In this document: one piece after another, positions 8,459-15,327 of the stretch
Layout: each line of letters opens with the position of its first letter
Numbering within the stretch: position 1 is the first letter of the stretch
NCBI GenBank assembly: GCA_965662725.1
Contig: CBFIIT010000028.1
Span: 1 to 22,634 of the forward strand
Origin: UBA8337 sp965662725
GTDB lineage: Bacteria > Pseudomonadota > Alphaproteobacteria > RS24
Direction of reading: 5' to 3'
Length of the DNA: 22,634 bases
Translations under genes and position numbers: made by a program
The notes under the pieces: generated by a model
Seen by the model: only the letters and a program-made list of their open reading frames with translations
What the model was told of the DNA's origin: nothing
Database searches by the model: none

Positions 8459-9451
8459 CTAACCCCAAAGCTTAGCTTGCGGAGGATGCACCATTGCGCC
8501 GTCATAGCGCAGACCATGGTCGCGGTCTTCAGCCAGCCAAAGCGGGCCGTCCAAATCTATCAAATCAGCAAATTGGGCCAGCAACATGGCCGGCGCCATG
8601 GAAAGCGAGGTGGCGACCATGCAGCCGACCATGATTTTGCGATCATCTGCTTTGGCCGCTTCGGCGCATGCTAAAGCTTCCGTCAGGCCACCGGTTTTAT
8701 CCAATTTCAAATTGACCCAGCTATAGGCGCGCGGCAGGGCAGCCAGCGATCCACGATCATGGACGCTCTCATCAGCACAAAACGGCAGCGCGATATCAGC
8801 CAGTCCGGCTTCTTGCTTCTGCGGAACCGGTTGTTCAAAAAACATCACACCATAACGACCAAGCTGGTCGGCATAGCGCGCCAGTTCGTCTATCTGCCAG
8901 CCTTCATTGCTATCCACGATAAGCTGCGCATCGGGGCGCGCTTCGGCAATCGCGGCCAAGCGCGTGATGTCGGCCATCACGCCGCCCGTGCCGCCCAATT
9001 TCACCTTCAACAGCGGATAGGCTTTGGCGTTTTCTGCCTGCGCCGCCATTTTATCGGCATCATCAATAACAATGGTGAAGGCCGTGCTCTTGGCTTGCGG
9101 GTGAATGTCAGCCAGCATGGCGGCAGACGTGTTTTGTTGCTTGGCTTCCAAATCCCATAAGGCGCAATCAATTGCATTGCGCGCCGCGCCCGGCAAAAGC
9201 GCGTCGAGCAAATCTTGCCGCGTCAGCCCGTTTTCCAAGACCCGTTGTACACCTTCTACCGCTGCAGTGACGGTTTCCATGGTTTCGCCATAACGTCGAT
9301 AGGGCACTGCCTCACCGCAACCGGTAATGCCGTTTTCGCTAACCTCTACGACCAAAACATCGGCGCTGATTTTAGTGCCGCGGGCGATGGAGAAGCGTTG
9401 TTTTAACGGCCAACTTTCGGCCCGAATGGTCAGTTTTCGATTGCTTGACAT
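8459..9451 (-). CDS. dipeptide epimerase (L-Ala-D/L-Glu epimerase-like)
   Basis: A 330-residue member of the enolase superfamily, muconate-lactonizing subgroup. The two catalytic lysines are visible: Lys151 in the KxK of LLKVKLGG and Lys249 in NLKLDKTGG. The metal ligands are Asp180 (VDSNEGW), Glu206 (FFEQPVP) and Asp227 (CADES). The DLDGP motif near residue 300 favours dipeptide epimerase over muconate cycloisomerase. The enzyme would epimerise dipeptides such as L-Ala-D-Glu from murein turnover so that peptidases can use them; the exact dipeptide is inference. I chose the ATG at 9451 because the fold begins there; the longer frame runs back into the divergent ferredoxin gene. Its ribosome-binding site is weak. 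Confidence 0.87.
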   Translation of the reverse strand: MSSNRKLTIRAESWPLKQRFSIARGTKISADVLVVEVSENGITGCGEAVPYRRYGETMETVTAAVEGVQRVLENGLTRQDLLDALLPGAARNAIDCALWDLEAKQQNTSAAMLADIHPQAKSTAFTIVIDDADKMAAQAENAKAYPLLKVKLGGTGGVMADITRLAAIAEARPDAQLIVDSNEGWQIDELARYADQLGRYGVMFFEQPVPQKQEAGLADIALPFCADESVHDRGSLAALPRAYSWVNLKLDKTGGLTEALACAEAAKADDRKIMVGCMVATSLSMAPAMLLAQFADLIDLDGPLWLAEDRDHGLRYDGAMVHPPQAKLWG

Positions 9452-9477
9452 GACGTCACTATGCCGCGCAGCAAGGC

Positions 9478-9505
9478 TTGCCCTCAAGATAAAATTCCTT
9501 ATATT
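9478..9505 (+). promoter_or_regulatory. predicted sigma70-type promoter for ferredoxin
   Basis: TTGCCC (9478-9483) and TATATT (9500-9505) are separated by 16 bases in the 79-base gap between the epimerase and ferredoxin starts. The ferredoxin ATG lies 25 bases after the -10 box. Prediction by eye only. Confidence 0.4.
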
Positions 9506-9530
9506 CAGAAAAGATTTTAGGGAGAGAATA

Positions 9531-9851
9531 ATGGCGAAGATTACTTTTGTCGGTTCAGACGGTTCAGAAACAGTGTGCGAAGGCAATGACGGCATGACCC
9601 TCATGGAAGTTGCCATCAAAAATTCAGTTGTCGGTATTGACGCTGATTGCGGTGGCGCATGTGCCTGCGCGACTTGCCACATTTATGTCCGCGACGATTG
9701 GAAAGAGAAAACCGGCGAACGCGAAGAAATGGAAAGCGATATGCTGGACTTTGCTTTTGAAGTGAAAGACAGCAGCCGCTTGTCTTGCCAAATTAAAATC
9801 AGCGATGCGCTGGACGGTTTGGTTGTCGATGTGCCGGAAAAGCAATTCTAA
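9531..9851 (+). CDS. 2Fe-2S ferredoxin, adrenodoxin/FdxB type
   Basis: A 106-residue electron-transfer protein. Cluster ligands follow the vertebrate/bacterial adrenodoxin pattern: Cys40-x5-Cys46-x2-Cys49 and a distal Cys86 in RLSCQIK; an extra Cys44 sits in the loop (CGGACACATC). The acidic stretch EREEMESDMLDFA (about 64-76) is the partner-binding helix seen in ferredoxins that serve cytochromes P450, Rieske oxygenases or iron-sulfur assembly. No partner enzyme is nearby, so which redox chain it serves is unknown. The ATG at 9531 is preceded by GGGAGAG; the longer frame upstream overlaps the divergent epimerase and is not used. It converges on the chorismate mutase gene with only 6 bases between the ends. 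Confidence 0.92.
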   Translation: MAKITFVGSDGSETVCEGNDGMTLMEVAIKNSVVGIDADCGGACACATCHIYVRDDWKEKTGEREEMESDMLDFAFEVKDSSRLSCQIKISDALDGLVVDVPEKQF

Positions 9852-9857
9852 GCTTTT

Positions 9858-10157
9858 CTAACGTTTATCAAACACCCCATATTCATAGGCGATTGAGCTT
9901 TCAATAAGCTGTCGCCAGACCGGCTCGGCAATCTCTTTTGCCAGGCCGGTTTTTTCTGCTTCGGCCAAAACCAGGCGCACCACTTCTTCAATGCGCGCTT
10001 CATCCCGCACCGTATCGCGGTTCGGCTTCACTTTTCCGGCCGCCGCAATCAGTTTTTGCCGCTCCGCCAAAAGCGTCACTAGGCGTTTGTCCAAAGCATC
10101 GATTTGTTTTCTTATTTCGCCCATTTCAGGGCAGGGTAGCGGGGCACGCTCGCTCAT
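9858..10157 (-). CDS. chorismate mutase, AroQ class
   Basis: A 99-residue all-helical protein of the AroQ fold. The conserved pattern IRKQIDALDKRLVTLLAER (14-32), Lys42/Lys44 and RDEAR (51-55) match the active-site arginines and lysine of E. coli chorismate mutase (Arg11, Arg28, Lys39, Asp48, Arg51). By eye the position matching Glu52 is Ile56, so activity or specificity may differ, and isochorismate-pyruvate lyase is an alternative. The reaction would be chorismate to prephenate, the committed step to Phe and Tyr. Its ATG overlaps the pgsA stop by one base (TGATG), making it the third gene of the uvrC-pgsA operon. The gene next to pgsA is often moaD in related bacteria. Confidence 0.85.
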   Translation of the reverse strand: MSERAPLPCPEMGEIRKQIDALDKRLVTLLAERQKLIAAAGKVKPNRDTVRDEARIEEVVRLVLAEAEKTGLAKEIAEPVWRQLIESSIAYEYGVFDKR

Positions 10158-10720
10158 CAGTCATCCATCCATTTTGCATGTTTCATGCCTTGGCGCACAT
10201 AATCATAACCGGTGATGAGGGTCAGACCGGCAGCCAGCCATAATAAGCCAAGACCGATTTCCGGCGCGTAATGGATGACCATCCGACCGGTTTCATCAAT
10301 CAACAGAAAGCCGATAGCCACCATCTGAATGGCGGTTTTATATTTCGCCAATGTCGAGACCGGCAGGGCAACTTGCAATTCCATCAAATATTCACGCAAG
10401 CCGGATACCAATATTTCACGGCATAAAATAATCAGCGCGGCAATCATGTGATAATCGACAATAATGTCATAGCCGACCAGCAATAGCAGGCAGGTGGCGA
10501 CCATCAGCTTATCGGCAATCGGGTCGAGCATACGGCCAAAGCCCGACTGCACATCCAATTTGCGGGCCAGCCAACCATCAAAGAAATCGGTGAAACCGGC
10601 AATTGCAAAAAGCAAGAGCGCCAGCGCGTCACCCAATGGGCCGGGCACAAAAAACGCCAGATAAATGCCCGGGATAAAAATGATACGCAAAAGCGTGAGT
10701 ATGTTTGGTAGATGCTGCAT
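10157..10720 (-). CDS. pgsA: CDP-diacylglycerol-glycerol-3-phosphate 3-phosphatidyltransferase
   Basis: A 187-residue integral membrane enzyme that makes phosphatidylglycerophosphate from CDP-diacylglycerol and glycerol 3-phosphate, the first step to phosphatidylglycerol and cardiolipin. The CDP-alcohol phosphotransferase signature is complete: Asp45-x2-Asp48-Gly49-x2-Ala52-Arg53-x8-Gly62-x3-Asp66-x3-Asp70, and several hydrophobic helices surround it. I chose the ATG at 10720 (MQHLPNILTLLRI), which aligns with the usual family start and has GGAAG just upstream; a GTG at 10741 would add seven residues and overlap the uvrC stop. It lies directly downstream of uvrC, a conserved order in alphaproteobacteria. 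Confidence 0.93.
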   Translation of the reverse strand: MQHLPNILTLLRIIFIPGIYLAFFVPGPLGDALALLLFAIAGFTDFFDGWLARKLDVQSGFGRMLDPIADKLMVATCLLLLVGYDIIVDYHMIAALIILCREILVSGLREYLMELQVALPVSTLAKYKTAIQMVAIGFLLIDETGRMVIHYAPEIGLGLLWLAAGLTLITGYDYVRQGMKHAKWMDD

Positions 10721-10730
10721 GCCGCTTCCG

Positions 10731-12599
10731 TTAGCCGTCACTGTTAAAGTGGTTGTATATGCGTTGCGCTATTTTTGCACTAATTCCTTCAACTTTTTCA
10801 AGTTCCGCCAGTGACGCACGTCCGACGGCGCGACCGGAACCGAAATGATGTAGCAAAGCGCGTTTACGCGATGCGCCGATACCGTCAATCCCATCCAGCG
10901 GATTTTTGCGAATATCCGCCGCGCGGCGTGCCCGATGCCCGCCAATGGCAAAGCGGTGCGCTTCGTCACGCAATCTTTGCAGATAATATAAGACCGGAGA
11001 ATTTGCCGGCATCATAAAGTCATCTTGCTCGATCATGAAAAACCGCTCGCGTCCGGCATCGCGGTCCGGCCCTTTGGCAATACCGACCAAGGGCACATCT
11101 TCCAGTCCCAATTCAACCATCACCTCATGCGCCACATTCAATTGGCCGCGTCCGCCATCGACCAGCACCAAATCCGGCCATGCCGTGCTGCCGCGATTTT
11201 CTTCGCGTGCCAAACGACCATAGCGGCGGGTAAACACTTCGCGCATCATCGCGTAATCATCACCCGGTTGGGTGGTCTCGTCTTTAATGTTGAATTTGCG
11301 ATATTGATTTTTCATGAACCCGTCCGGACCGGCAACAATCATGCCACCCAGCTGGTTGGTGCCTTGCAGATGCGAGTTATCAAATACTTCGATACGCTCG
11401 GGCACGGCATCGAGGCCAAGGGCTTCCGCCACGCCGCCCAGCAATTTGCGTTGGCTGGCACTTTCAGATACTTGCCGCGCCAAAGCCTCTTTGGCGTTTT
11501 GCTCAGCATGGCGCATCAGGCCCAGCTTATCGCCACGCTGCGGACGGTGCAGTTTCACATTATGGCCCATGCGTGTGCTCAAAGCTTCGCCCAGCAAAGC
11601 AGCTCCGGGCAGCGTCTGATTGACAAATATCTCGCGTGGCACCGGCCGGTTTTCATAAAACTGTCCGATAAAGGCTTCCAGAATTTCCGCCTCTTTCTGG
11701 TCACGCTCATGACGCGGAAAATAGGCCTTATTGCCGAGATTTTGTCCGGCGCGGAAAAAGAAAACTTGCACGCAAGATTGCCCGCCTTGCTTTTCAATCG
11801 CAATCACATCGGCCTCAACAATATCACCCGGATTGATGCCGCTCTCTTGCTGCACATAAGTGAGCGCGCGAATGCGGTCACGCGCTGCCGCCGCCGCTTC
11901 AAAATCCATCGCATCGCTGGCGGCTTGCATTTTTTCCAACAAGGCTTCTTGCACTTGCCGGCTTTTGCCGTTCAAAAAATCACGCGCTTCTTCAACCAAT
12001 TCAGCATAGCCATCGGTTGAAATTTCGCCGGTGCAAGGTGCACTGCATCGTTTGATTTGATAGAGCAGGCATGGGCGGGTGCGGCTTTCATAAACACTAT
12101 CGGAACATGAGCGCAGTAAAAAAGCCCGTTGCAAAGTATTCAGCGAGCGATTGACGGCACCGGCTGATGCAAACGGGCCGAAATAGGCACCCCGCCGCTT
12201 GCGCGCGCCGCGATGTTTAAATAATTGCGGCACGCTATGGTCTTCGGCCAATAAAATATAGGGGAAGCTCTTATCGTCACGCAGCAGCACATTATAGCGC
12301 GGCTTCATTTTCTTGATCAGATTGGCTTCCAATAGCAATGCGTCGGTTTCGGTCTCCGTGCGAATGAACTCCATATCGCGCGTCGCCTCAATCATTCGCA
12401 AAATACGATTATTATGACCGGTCGGGCGGGCATAAGAACGAACACGATTTTTCAGGTTTTTGGCTTTACCGACATACAGCACATTGCCATCGCCATCGAG
12501 CATGCGATAGACACCGGCACCCGACGGCAAAGTCGAAACTTTTGCCTCAATCAGCGCGCGCCCGGTTAGTGGCGCGTCGGTTTTGCTCGTTTCGCTCAC
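10731..12599 (-). CDS. uvrC: excinuclease ABC subunit C
   Basis: A 622-residue UvrC, normal length, which makes the 3' and 5' incisions around DNA lesions after UvrA/UvrB recognition. Domains in order: GIY-YIG nuclease (GVY at 29-31, LYVGKAKNLKNRV at 41-53), a four-cysteine region (Cys165, 177, 185, 189) matching the iron-sulfur cluster region reported for UvrC, a UVR motif for UvrB contact (about 217-247), the RNase H-like second nuclease (FDNSHLQG and LVDGGRGQLN) and two helix-hairpin-helix motifs at the C-terminus (DGIDGIGASRKR and VEGISAKIAQRI). The start is a GTG with a weak ribosome-binding site. First gene of the operon with pgsA and chorismate mutase. A DnaA-box-like pair lies about 95-110 bases upstream. 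Confidence 0.96.
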   Translation of the reverse strand: MSETSKTDAPLTGRALIEAKVSTLPSGAGVYRMLDGDGNVLYVGKAKNLKNRVRSYARPTGHNNRILRMIEATRDMEFIRTETETDALLLEANLIKKMKPRYNVLLRDDKSFPYILLAEDHSVPQLFKHRGARKRRGAYFGPFASAGAVNRSLNTLQRAFLLRSCSDSVYESRTRPCLLYQIKRCSAPCTGEISTDGYAELVEEARDFLNGKSRQVQEALLEKMQAASDAMDFEAAAAARDRIRALTYVQQESGINPGDIVEADVIAIEKQGGQSCVQVFFFRAGQNLGNKAYFPRHERDQKEAEILEAFIGQFYENRPVPREIFVNQTLPGAALLGEALSTRMGHNVKLHRPQRGDKLGLMRHAEQNAKEALARQVSESASQRKLLGGVAEALGLDAVPERIEVFDNSHLQGTNQLGGMIVAGPDGFMKNQYRKFNIKDETTQPGDDYAMMREVFTRRYGRLAREENRGSTAWPDLVLVDGGRGQLNVAHEVMVELGLEDVPLVGIAKGPDRDAGRERFFMIEQDDFMMPANSPVLYYLQRLRDEAHRFAIGGHRARRAADIRKNPLDGIDGIGASRKRALLHHFGSGRAVGRASLAELEKVEGISAKIAQRIYNHFNSDG

Positions 12600-13004
12600 G
12601 GTTTTACCAATTTGATTTCGGATAGCGTCAATTTAGGCAATTTCATCGACAAAATGTAAACTTTCTGCGCAAAATTATATTCACCAGTTCTGTGGATAAG
12701 TATGTGCATAGAAAATTGGAATACGTGCCAAGCTATTGATTTATATAGCCTCCGAACTCATTGCTTAAAAAATAGGCAATATACCTAAGATGTTGTTTTT
12801 ATTCATAAAATACAAATCAAGCGGCTTAAAAAAAAATATTTTTGAGGGTATTTTGTGTCTTTACAAAAATGAAAAATTCTTGCAGACGCGTGTGTATTAC
12901 TCGCCTATTCCGTTTTTCTTATTAAAATCAATAGCTTAAATGCCGTAAAGAAGTGAAATAAAGGCAAAAAGCGGCGGTTTCTAGCGGTTTTTCGGTAATA
13001 AAAA
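12600..13004. other. AT-rich gene-free region upstream of uvrC
   Basis: About 400 bases with much higher AT content than the neighbours, including an A/T run near 12828-12843. It holds DnaA-box-like sites (listed separately) and a 49-codon open frame at 12790-12939 without a ribosome-binding site, which I do not accept as a gene. It must contain the uvrC promoter and the end of the folB transcript, but I cannot place either with confidence. Confidence 0.6.
12691..12711 (-). promoter_or_regulatory. DnaA-box-like pair
   Basis: Read on the - strand, 12691-12699 is TTATCCACA, a perfect DnaA box. Four bases further, 12703-12711 is CTATGCACA, one mismatch from TTATNCACA. A third, TAATACACA at 12891-12899, also has one mismatch and the same orientation. 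They lie in AT-rich DNA upstream of uvrC. They could mark DnaA control of uvrC or a replication-initiation region; single boxes also occur by chance. Confidence 0.5.
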
Positions 13005-13412
13005 TCAGCCGCGCATGCGAGAAATTGCAATTCCAACAGATGCTGCGGCATCTATCGCATCGGGCTTTTCAACCTGCACGCGCAATTCCATAATCCGCCG
13101 GTCTTGCATCAGCTCATCAGCCAGCATCTCGGCCAGCGTCTCGACCAAATCAATGTGTCCGCGCGCAATCAGTGCAGTCGCGGTCTTGCACATATCCTCA
13201 TAGCAAACCACTTGCGCGATATGTTCGGGTGCTTCGCTGCTATCCTCCAACACACCGGCATCAATGCTTATCCAAATGGTTTGCGGATCGGTTTTTTCAT
13301 GCGGGTGAATGCCGATACTGGCTTCCAAGGCCAGTTTTTTGACAAATACATGCCGCAGGCCGCGTGTCGCATTGGCGAAATCCGGCTGCTGATTGGGTGA
13401 TTGCTGGTTCAT
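13005..13412 (-). CDS. folB: dihydroneopterin aldolase-like protein
   Basis: A 135-residue protein of the FolB family: FVKKLALEASIGIHPHEK in the N-terminal third matches the family's IGI-x-x-HE signature; YEDMCKTA, HIDLVETLAEML (the VE-T-LAE motif) and a C-terminal VQVEKPDAIDAA (the EKP motif) follow. The reaction is cleavage of 7,8-dihydroneopterin to 6-hydroxymethyl-dihydropterin and glycolaldehyde in folate synthesis; some relatives act as epimerases. I chose the ATG at 13412, which overlaps the stop of the SDR by one base (TAATG), rather than a longer frame starting inside the SDR gene. The coupling to a pteridine reductase-like SDR supports a pterin role. Confidence 0.88.
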   Translation of the reverse strand: MNQQSPNQQPDFANATRGLRHVFVKKLALEASIGIHPHEKTDPQTIWISIDAGVLEDSSEAPEHIAQVVCYEDMCKTATALIARGHIDLVETLAEMLADELMQDRRIMELRVQVEKPDAIDAAASVGIAISRMRG

Positions 13413-14194
13413 TACTCTTTCACTTCCGTCACATCCGGTGTTTGCCATGCCAAATGCTGGCCGCCATCTTGCGTTAATGTGCGGCCGGTCATGGCGCGGG
13501 CGGAGAGAATATAGCGCGCGGCGGCGACAATATCATCCGGTGTTGCGCCATGTCCCAAAGGCACCAGCCGCGCTTGCTTGTCAAATTCAGCCTGTTCTTG
13601 TCGCGGATTGGGCAAGGTCGGCCCCGGTGCAATCGCATTTACTCGAATATGTTGCGGGGCCAGAGCCATGGCAAATGTTTCGGTCAATGTCGCCAGACCG
13701 GTTTTGGAAACCGTATAGCTGGCAAAATCCGGTGTCAGCCGATCTACTCTTTGATCGGTAATGTTGATGATATTGGCGTCCGCCACTGTGCCGTTTTGCA
13801 GTTCGGGCTGATTGGCGAAGTCGCGCATCAGCAAAGCCGGCGCGCGCAAATTGGCATTAATATGCGTATCCCAGCTTTCCGCCGTCAGCGTATGCGCCGT
13901 ATCGCGTTCAAATGTCGAGGCATTATTGATGAGGGCGGTCAGCGGCCCCAGCGCGGCAATCGCCTTGGGCAGCAATGATTCAACCGCCGCCACATCGCGC
14001 AAATCGGCCTGCAGCGCAATTGCCCTGCCGCCATTGTCTTCAATCATGCGGACCAATGTCTCGGCTTCTGCTTTGGAACCGGCATAATGCGCGGCAATGG
14101 CCCAGCCATCTTCGGCCAAAGCCTCGGCCAAGGCGCGGCCAATTCGTTTTCCCGCGCCGGTAATTAAAACAGCCTTGTGGTGTGTCTCCGCCAT
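13412..14194 (-). CDS. SDR oxidoreductase, pteridine reductase (FolM/PTR1)-like
   Basis: A 260-residue short-chain dehydrogenase. It has the NADPH loop TGAGKRIGR (12-20, arginine in the PTR1-like position), NNAS (90-93), an active-site Asp147 in NITDQ where ordinary SDRs have serine, and Tyr160-x3-Lys164. Aspartate in place of serine is the hallmark of pteridine reductase PTR1 and of FolM, which reduce dihydromonapterin or dihydrofolate. The gene is translationally coupled to folB, which strongly fits a pterin substrate. It might supply dihydrofolate-reductase-like activity, but that is inference. A CtrA-like site lies 34-49 bases upstream of its start and could affect it or the + strand genes. 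Confidence 0.85.
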   Translation of the reverse strand: MAETHHKAVLITGAGKRIGRALAEALAEDGWAIAAHYAGSKAEAETLVRMIEDNGGRAIALQADLRDVAAVESLLPKAIAALGPLTALINNASTFERDTAHTLTAESWDTHINANLRAPALLMRDFANQPELQNGTVADANIINITDQRVDRLTPDFASYTVSKTGLATLTETFAMALAPQHIRVNAIAPGPTLPNPRQEQAEFDKQARLVPLGHGATPDDIVAAARYILSARAMTGRTLTQDGGQHLAWQTPDVTEVKE

Positions 14195-14227
14195 GGCTCA
14201 CCATGTAGCAGTTTTTGGCAGGTGGCT

Positions 14228-14243
14228 CTAACCGTTTTTTAAC
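14228..14243 (+). promoter_or_regulatory. CtrA-like site, one mismatch
   Basis: CTAAC-N6-TTAAC, one base from the CtrA consensus TTAAC-N6-TTAAC. It shares flanking bases (TAACCG, then TTAACCGGC) with the perfect site at 14555-14570. It lies in the divergent gap between the SDR start and the 26-residue micro-ORF. Confidence 0.45.
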
Positions 14244-14298
14244 CGGCGGCGGGCAGCATCGGGATATGTGTGAAAGAAAACCATATTCGAGGCACTCT

Positions 14299-14379
14299 AT
14301 GTTGTATTTGTTTTTGGCCCATTTGGCTTTGTTAATCCTGTTTTTATCGGTCGGGCATATCGCGGTCGCTACCGGCTAA
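14299..14379 (+). CDS. 26-residue hydrophobic micro-ORF
   Basis: An ATG with GAGG 6 bases upstream opens a 26-codon frame encoding a peptide that is almost all one hydrophobic helix (MLYLFLAHLALLILFL, then SVGHIAVATG). It would span the inner membrane once. It is downstream of a CtrA-like site. I know of no family; expression is unproven, and a peptide this short could be chance, although the ribosome-binding site and spacing are good. Confidence 0.35.
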   Translation: MLYLFLAHLALLILFLSVGHIAVATG

Positions 14380-14476
14380 ATCACGGTTTTTAATCGGGCG
14401 ACAAAATTGCTTTGCAAATCAGGGCAAATTAGCTACATCTAAAGGCGACCGAACAACAAGAAAAAGAGGTCGAGAG

Positions 14477-14536
14477 ATGATGTATCGTGATTTGCCTGCA
14501 AATTTCCCGTGCTGCCCATGCGGTCCGTGTTGCTGA
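14477..14536 (+). CDS. 19-residue cysteine-rich micro-ORF (CCPCGPCC)
   Basis: AGAGG at 14465-14469 is followed 7 bases later by ATG ATG, opening a frame that encodes MMYRDLPANFPCCPCGPCC. Five of the last eight residues are cysteine, with two prolines and one glycine. This composition is far from random and resembles metal-binding or thiol-sensing peptides and the cysteine cores of some modified peptides. CGACC (14446-14450) could pair with GGTCG (14468-14472) and cover part of the ribosome-binding site. It may be a metal or redox-sensing leader for the barrel protein 85 bases downstream, a free metal-binding peptide, or chance. I recognise no family. Confidence 0.4.
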   Translation: MMYRDLPANFPCCPCGPCC

Positions 14537-14554
14537 GCGAGTGGCTTTTCGTCA

Positions 14555-14570
14555 TTAACCGAAAATTAAC
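14555..14570 (+). promoter_or_regulatory. perfect CtrA-type binding site
   Basis: TTAAC-CGAAAA-TTAAC matches the full CtrA consensus TTAAC-N6-TTAAC with no mismatch. It lies 51 bases before the ATG of the outer-membrane barrel gene, a normal place for a -35-overlapping activator or repressor site. CtrA is the alphaproteobacterial cell-cycle and motility regulator; its gene is not in the window. Confidence 0.65.
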
Positions 14571-14620
14571 CGGCTCTGCGTAAACTGGTGCCACTGAAGA
14601 AGAAGAAAAGGAGGAGATCG

Positions 14621-15295
14621 ATGCATCGCCGATATTCTTATACTTTCCGCCGCTATATGCCTTTGCGCCCTTGGGCCATGGTTTTATTGTCCGTCCTTGT
14701 GGTCGGGCTGTCATCGCTGATTGTCAGCGCTGCCAATGCACAATCCGCCAATTATGATAACTGGCCGCAACAATCCCGCGCTGAACGGCTCGGCACTTTC
14801 ACCTATGTTTATGGTGGTGCCGGCTTTGTGACGCATAGCGGCACGGCTGAAGGGGCCGAAAAATATTGTGGTAACACAGGTGGTCAGAACGATGATGGCA
14901 CATTGATTTGCCAAGATGCCAAGGAAGACGGTGACGATATGTATGTCGCCGGTGGCTTTGGGGTGCGGTTTCCGAATGAGTTTAATTTCGAATTCGGTCT
15001 CGGCATTTTAAATGGTGCTTATGACCAACCTACCTCGAATAACAGCACTAATGCGAAGCCGGACCAGCCGGTTTTTGAAATGTCTGTTATGAAAAGTTTC
15101 AATTTGGGTGGCCCGCCATTACTGCGCTATACGGCGCGTGTCGGCTTTGCCTCAATTGATGACCCGCATACTGATGACAGCACGTTTTTCGGTGTCGGCG
15201 TCTCGCATGAGCCGTTCCGTGTTGAATTGCGCAATTACGACTTCGGCGTGTTTGACAGCCAAGTGTTTTCCGTCAGCTATATTTACGACTTTTAA
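14621..15295 (+). CDS. outer-membrane beta-barrel protein
   Basis: A 224-residue protein with an arginine-rich N-region and a hydrophobic signal segment (about 20-37) ending SAANA before QSANY, followed by alternating beta-strand patterns and a C-terminal YIYDF; a terminal phenylalanine is the Bam recognition signal. It should be a small 8-stranded outer-membrane barrel. A Cys pair (in EKYCGNTGG and TLICQDAKE) may form a loop disulfide. The ATG at 14621 is chosen for AAGGAGGAG four bases upstream; an in-frame GTG eleven codons earlier is less likely. The start of the transcript is probably controlled from the perfect CtrA site upstream. Similar in size and type to the barrel gene at 20374-20904, but the two are not close copies. 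Confidence 0.8.
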   Translation: MHRRYSYTFRRYMPLRPWAMVLLSVLVVGLSSLIVSAANAQSANYDNWPQQSRAERLGTFTYVYGGAGFVTHSGTAEGAEKYCGNTGGQNDDGTLICQDAKEDGDDMYVAGGFGVRFPNEFNFEFGLGILNGAYDQPTSNNSTNAKPDQPVFEMSVMKSFNLGGPPLLRYTARVGFASIDDPHTDDSTFFGVGVSHEPFRVELRNYDFGVFDSQVFSVSYIYDF

Positions 15296-15327
15296 GTCTG
15301 AAAACAGTTCGGTCTCACGCGGTTGAT

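Noticed and set aside
11025..12020. 331-codon + strand open frame inside uvrC
   Set aside because: It lies entirely opposite the highly conserved UvrC coding sequence and shows no domain; a shadow frame.
12790..12939. 49-codon AT-rich open frame upstream of uvrC (+ strand)
   Set aside because: No ribosome-binding site, composition dominated by Phe, Leu, Ile and Lys as expected from AT-rich DNA, and no recognisable domain.
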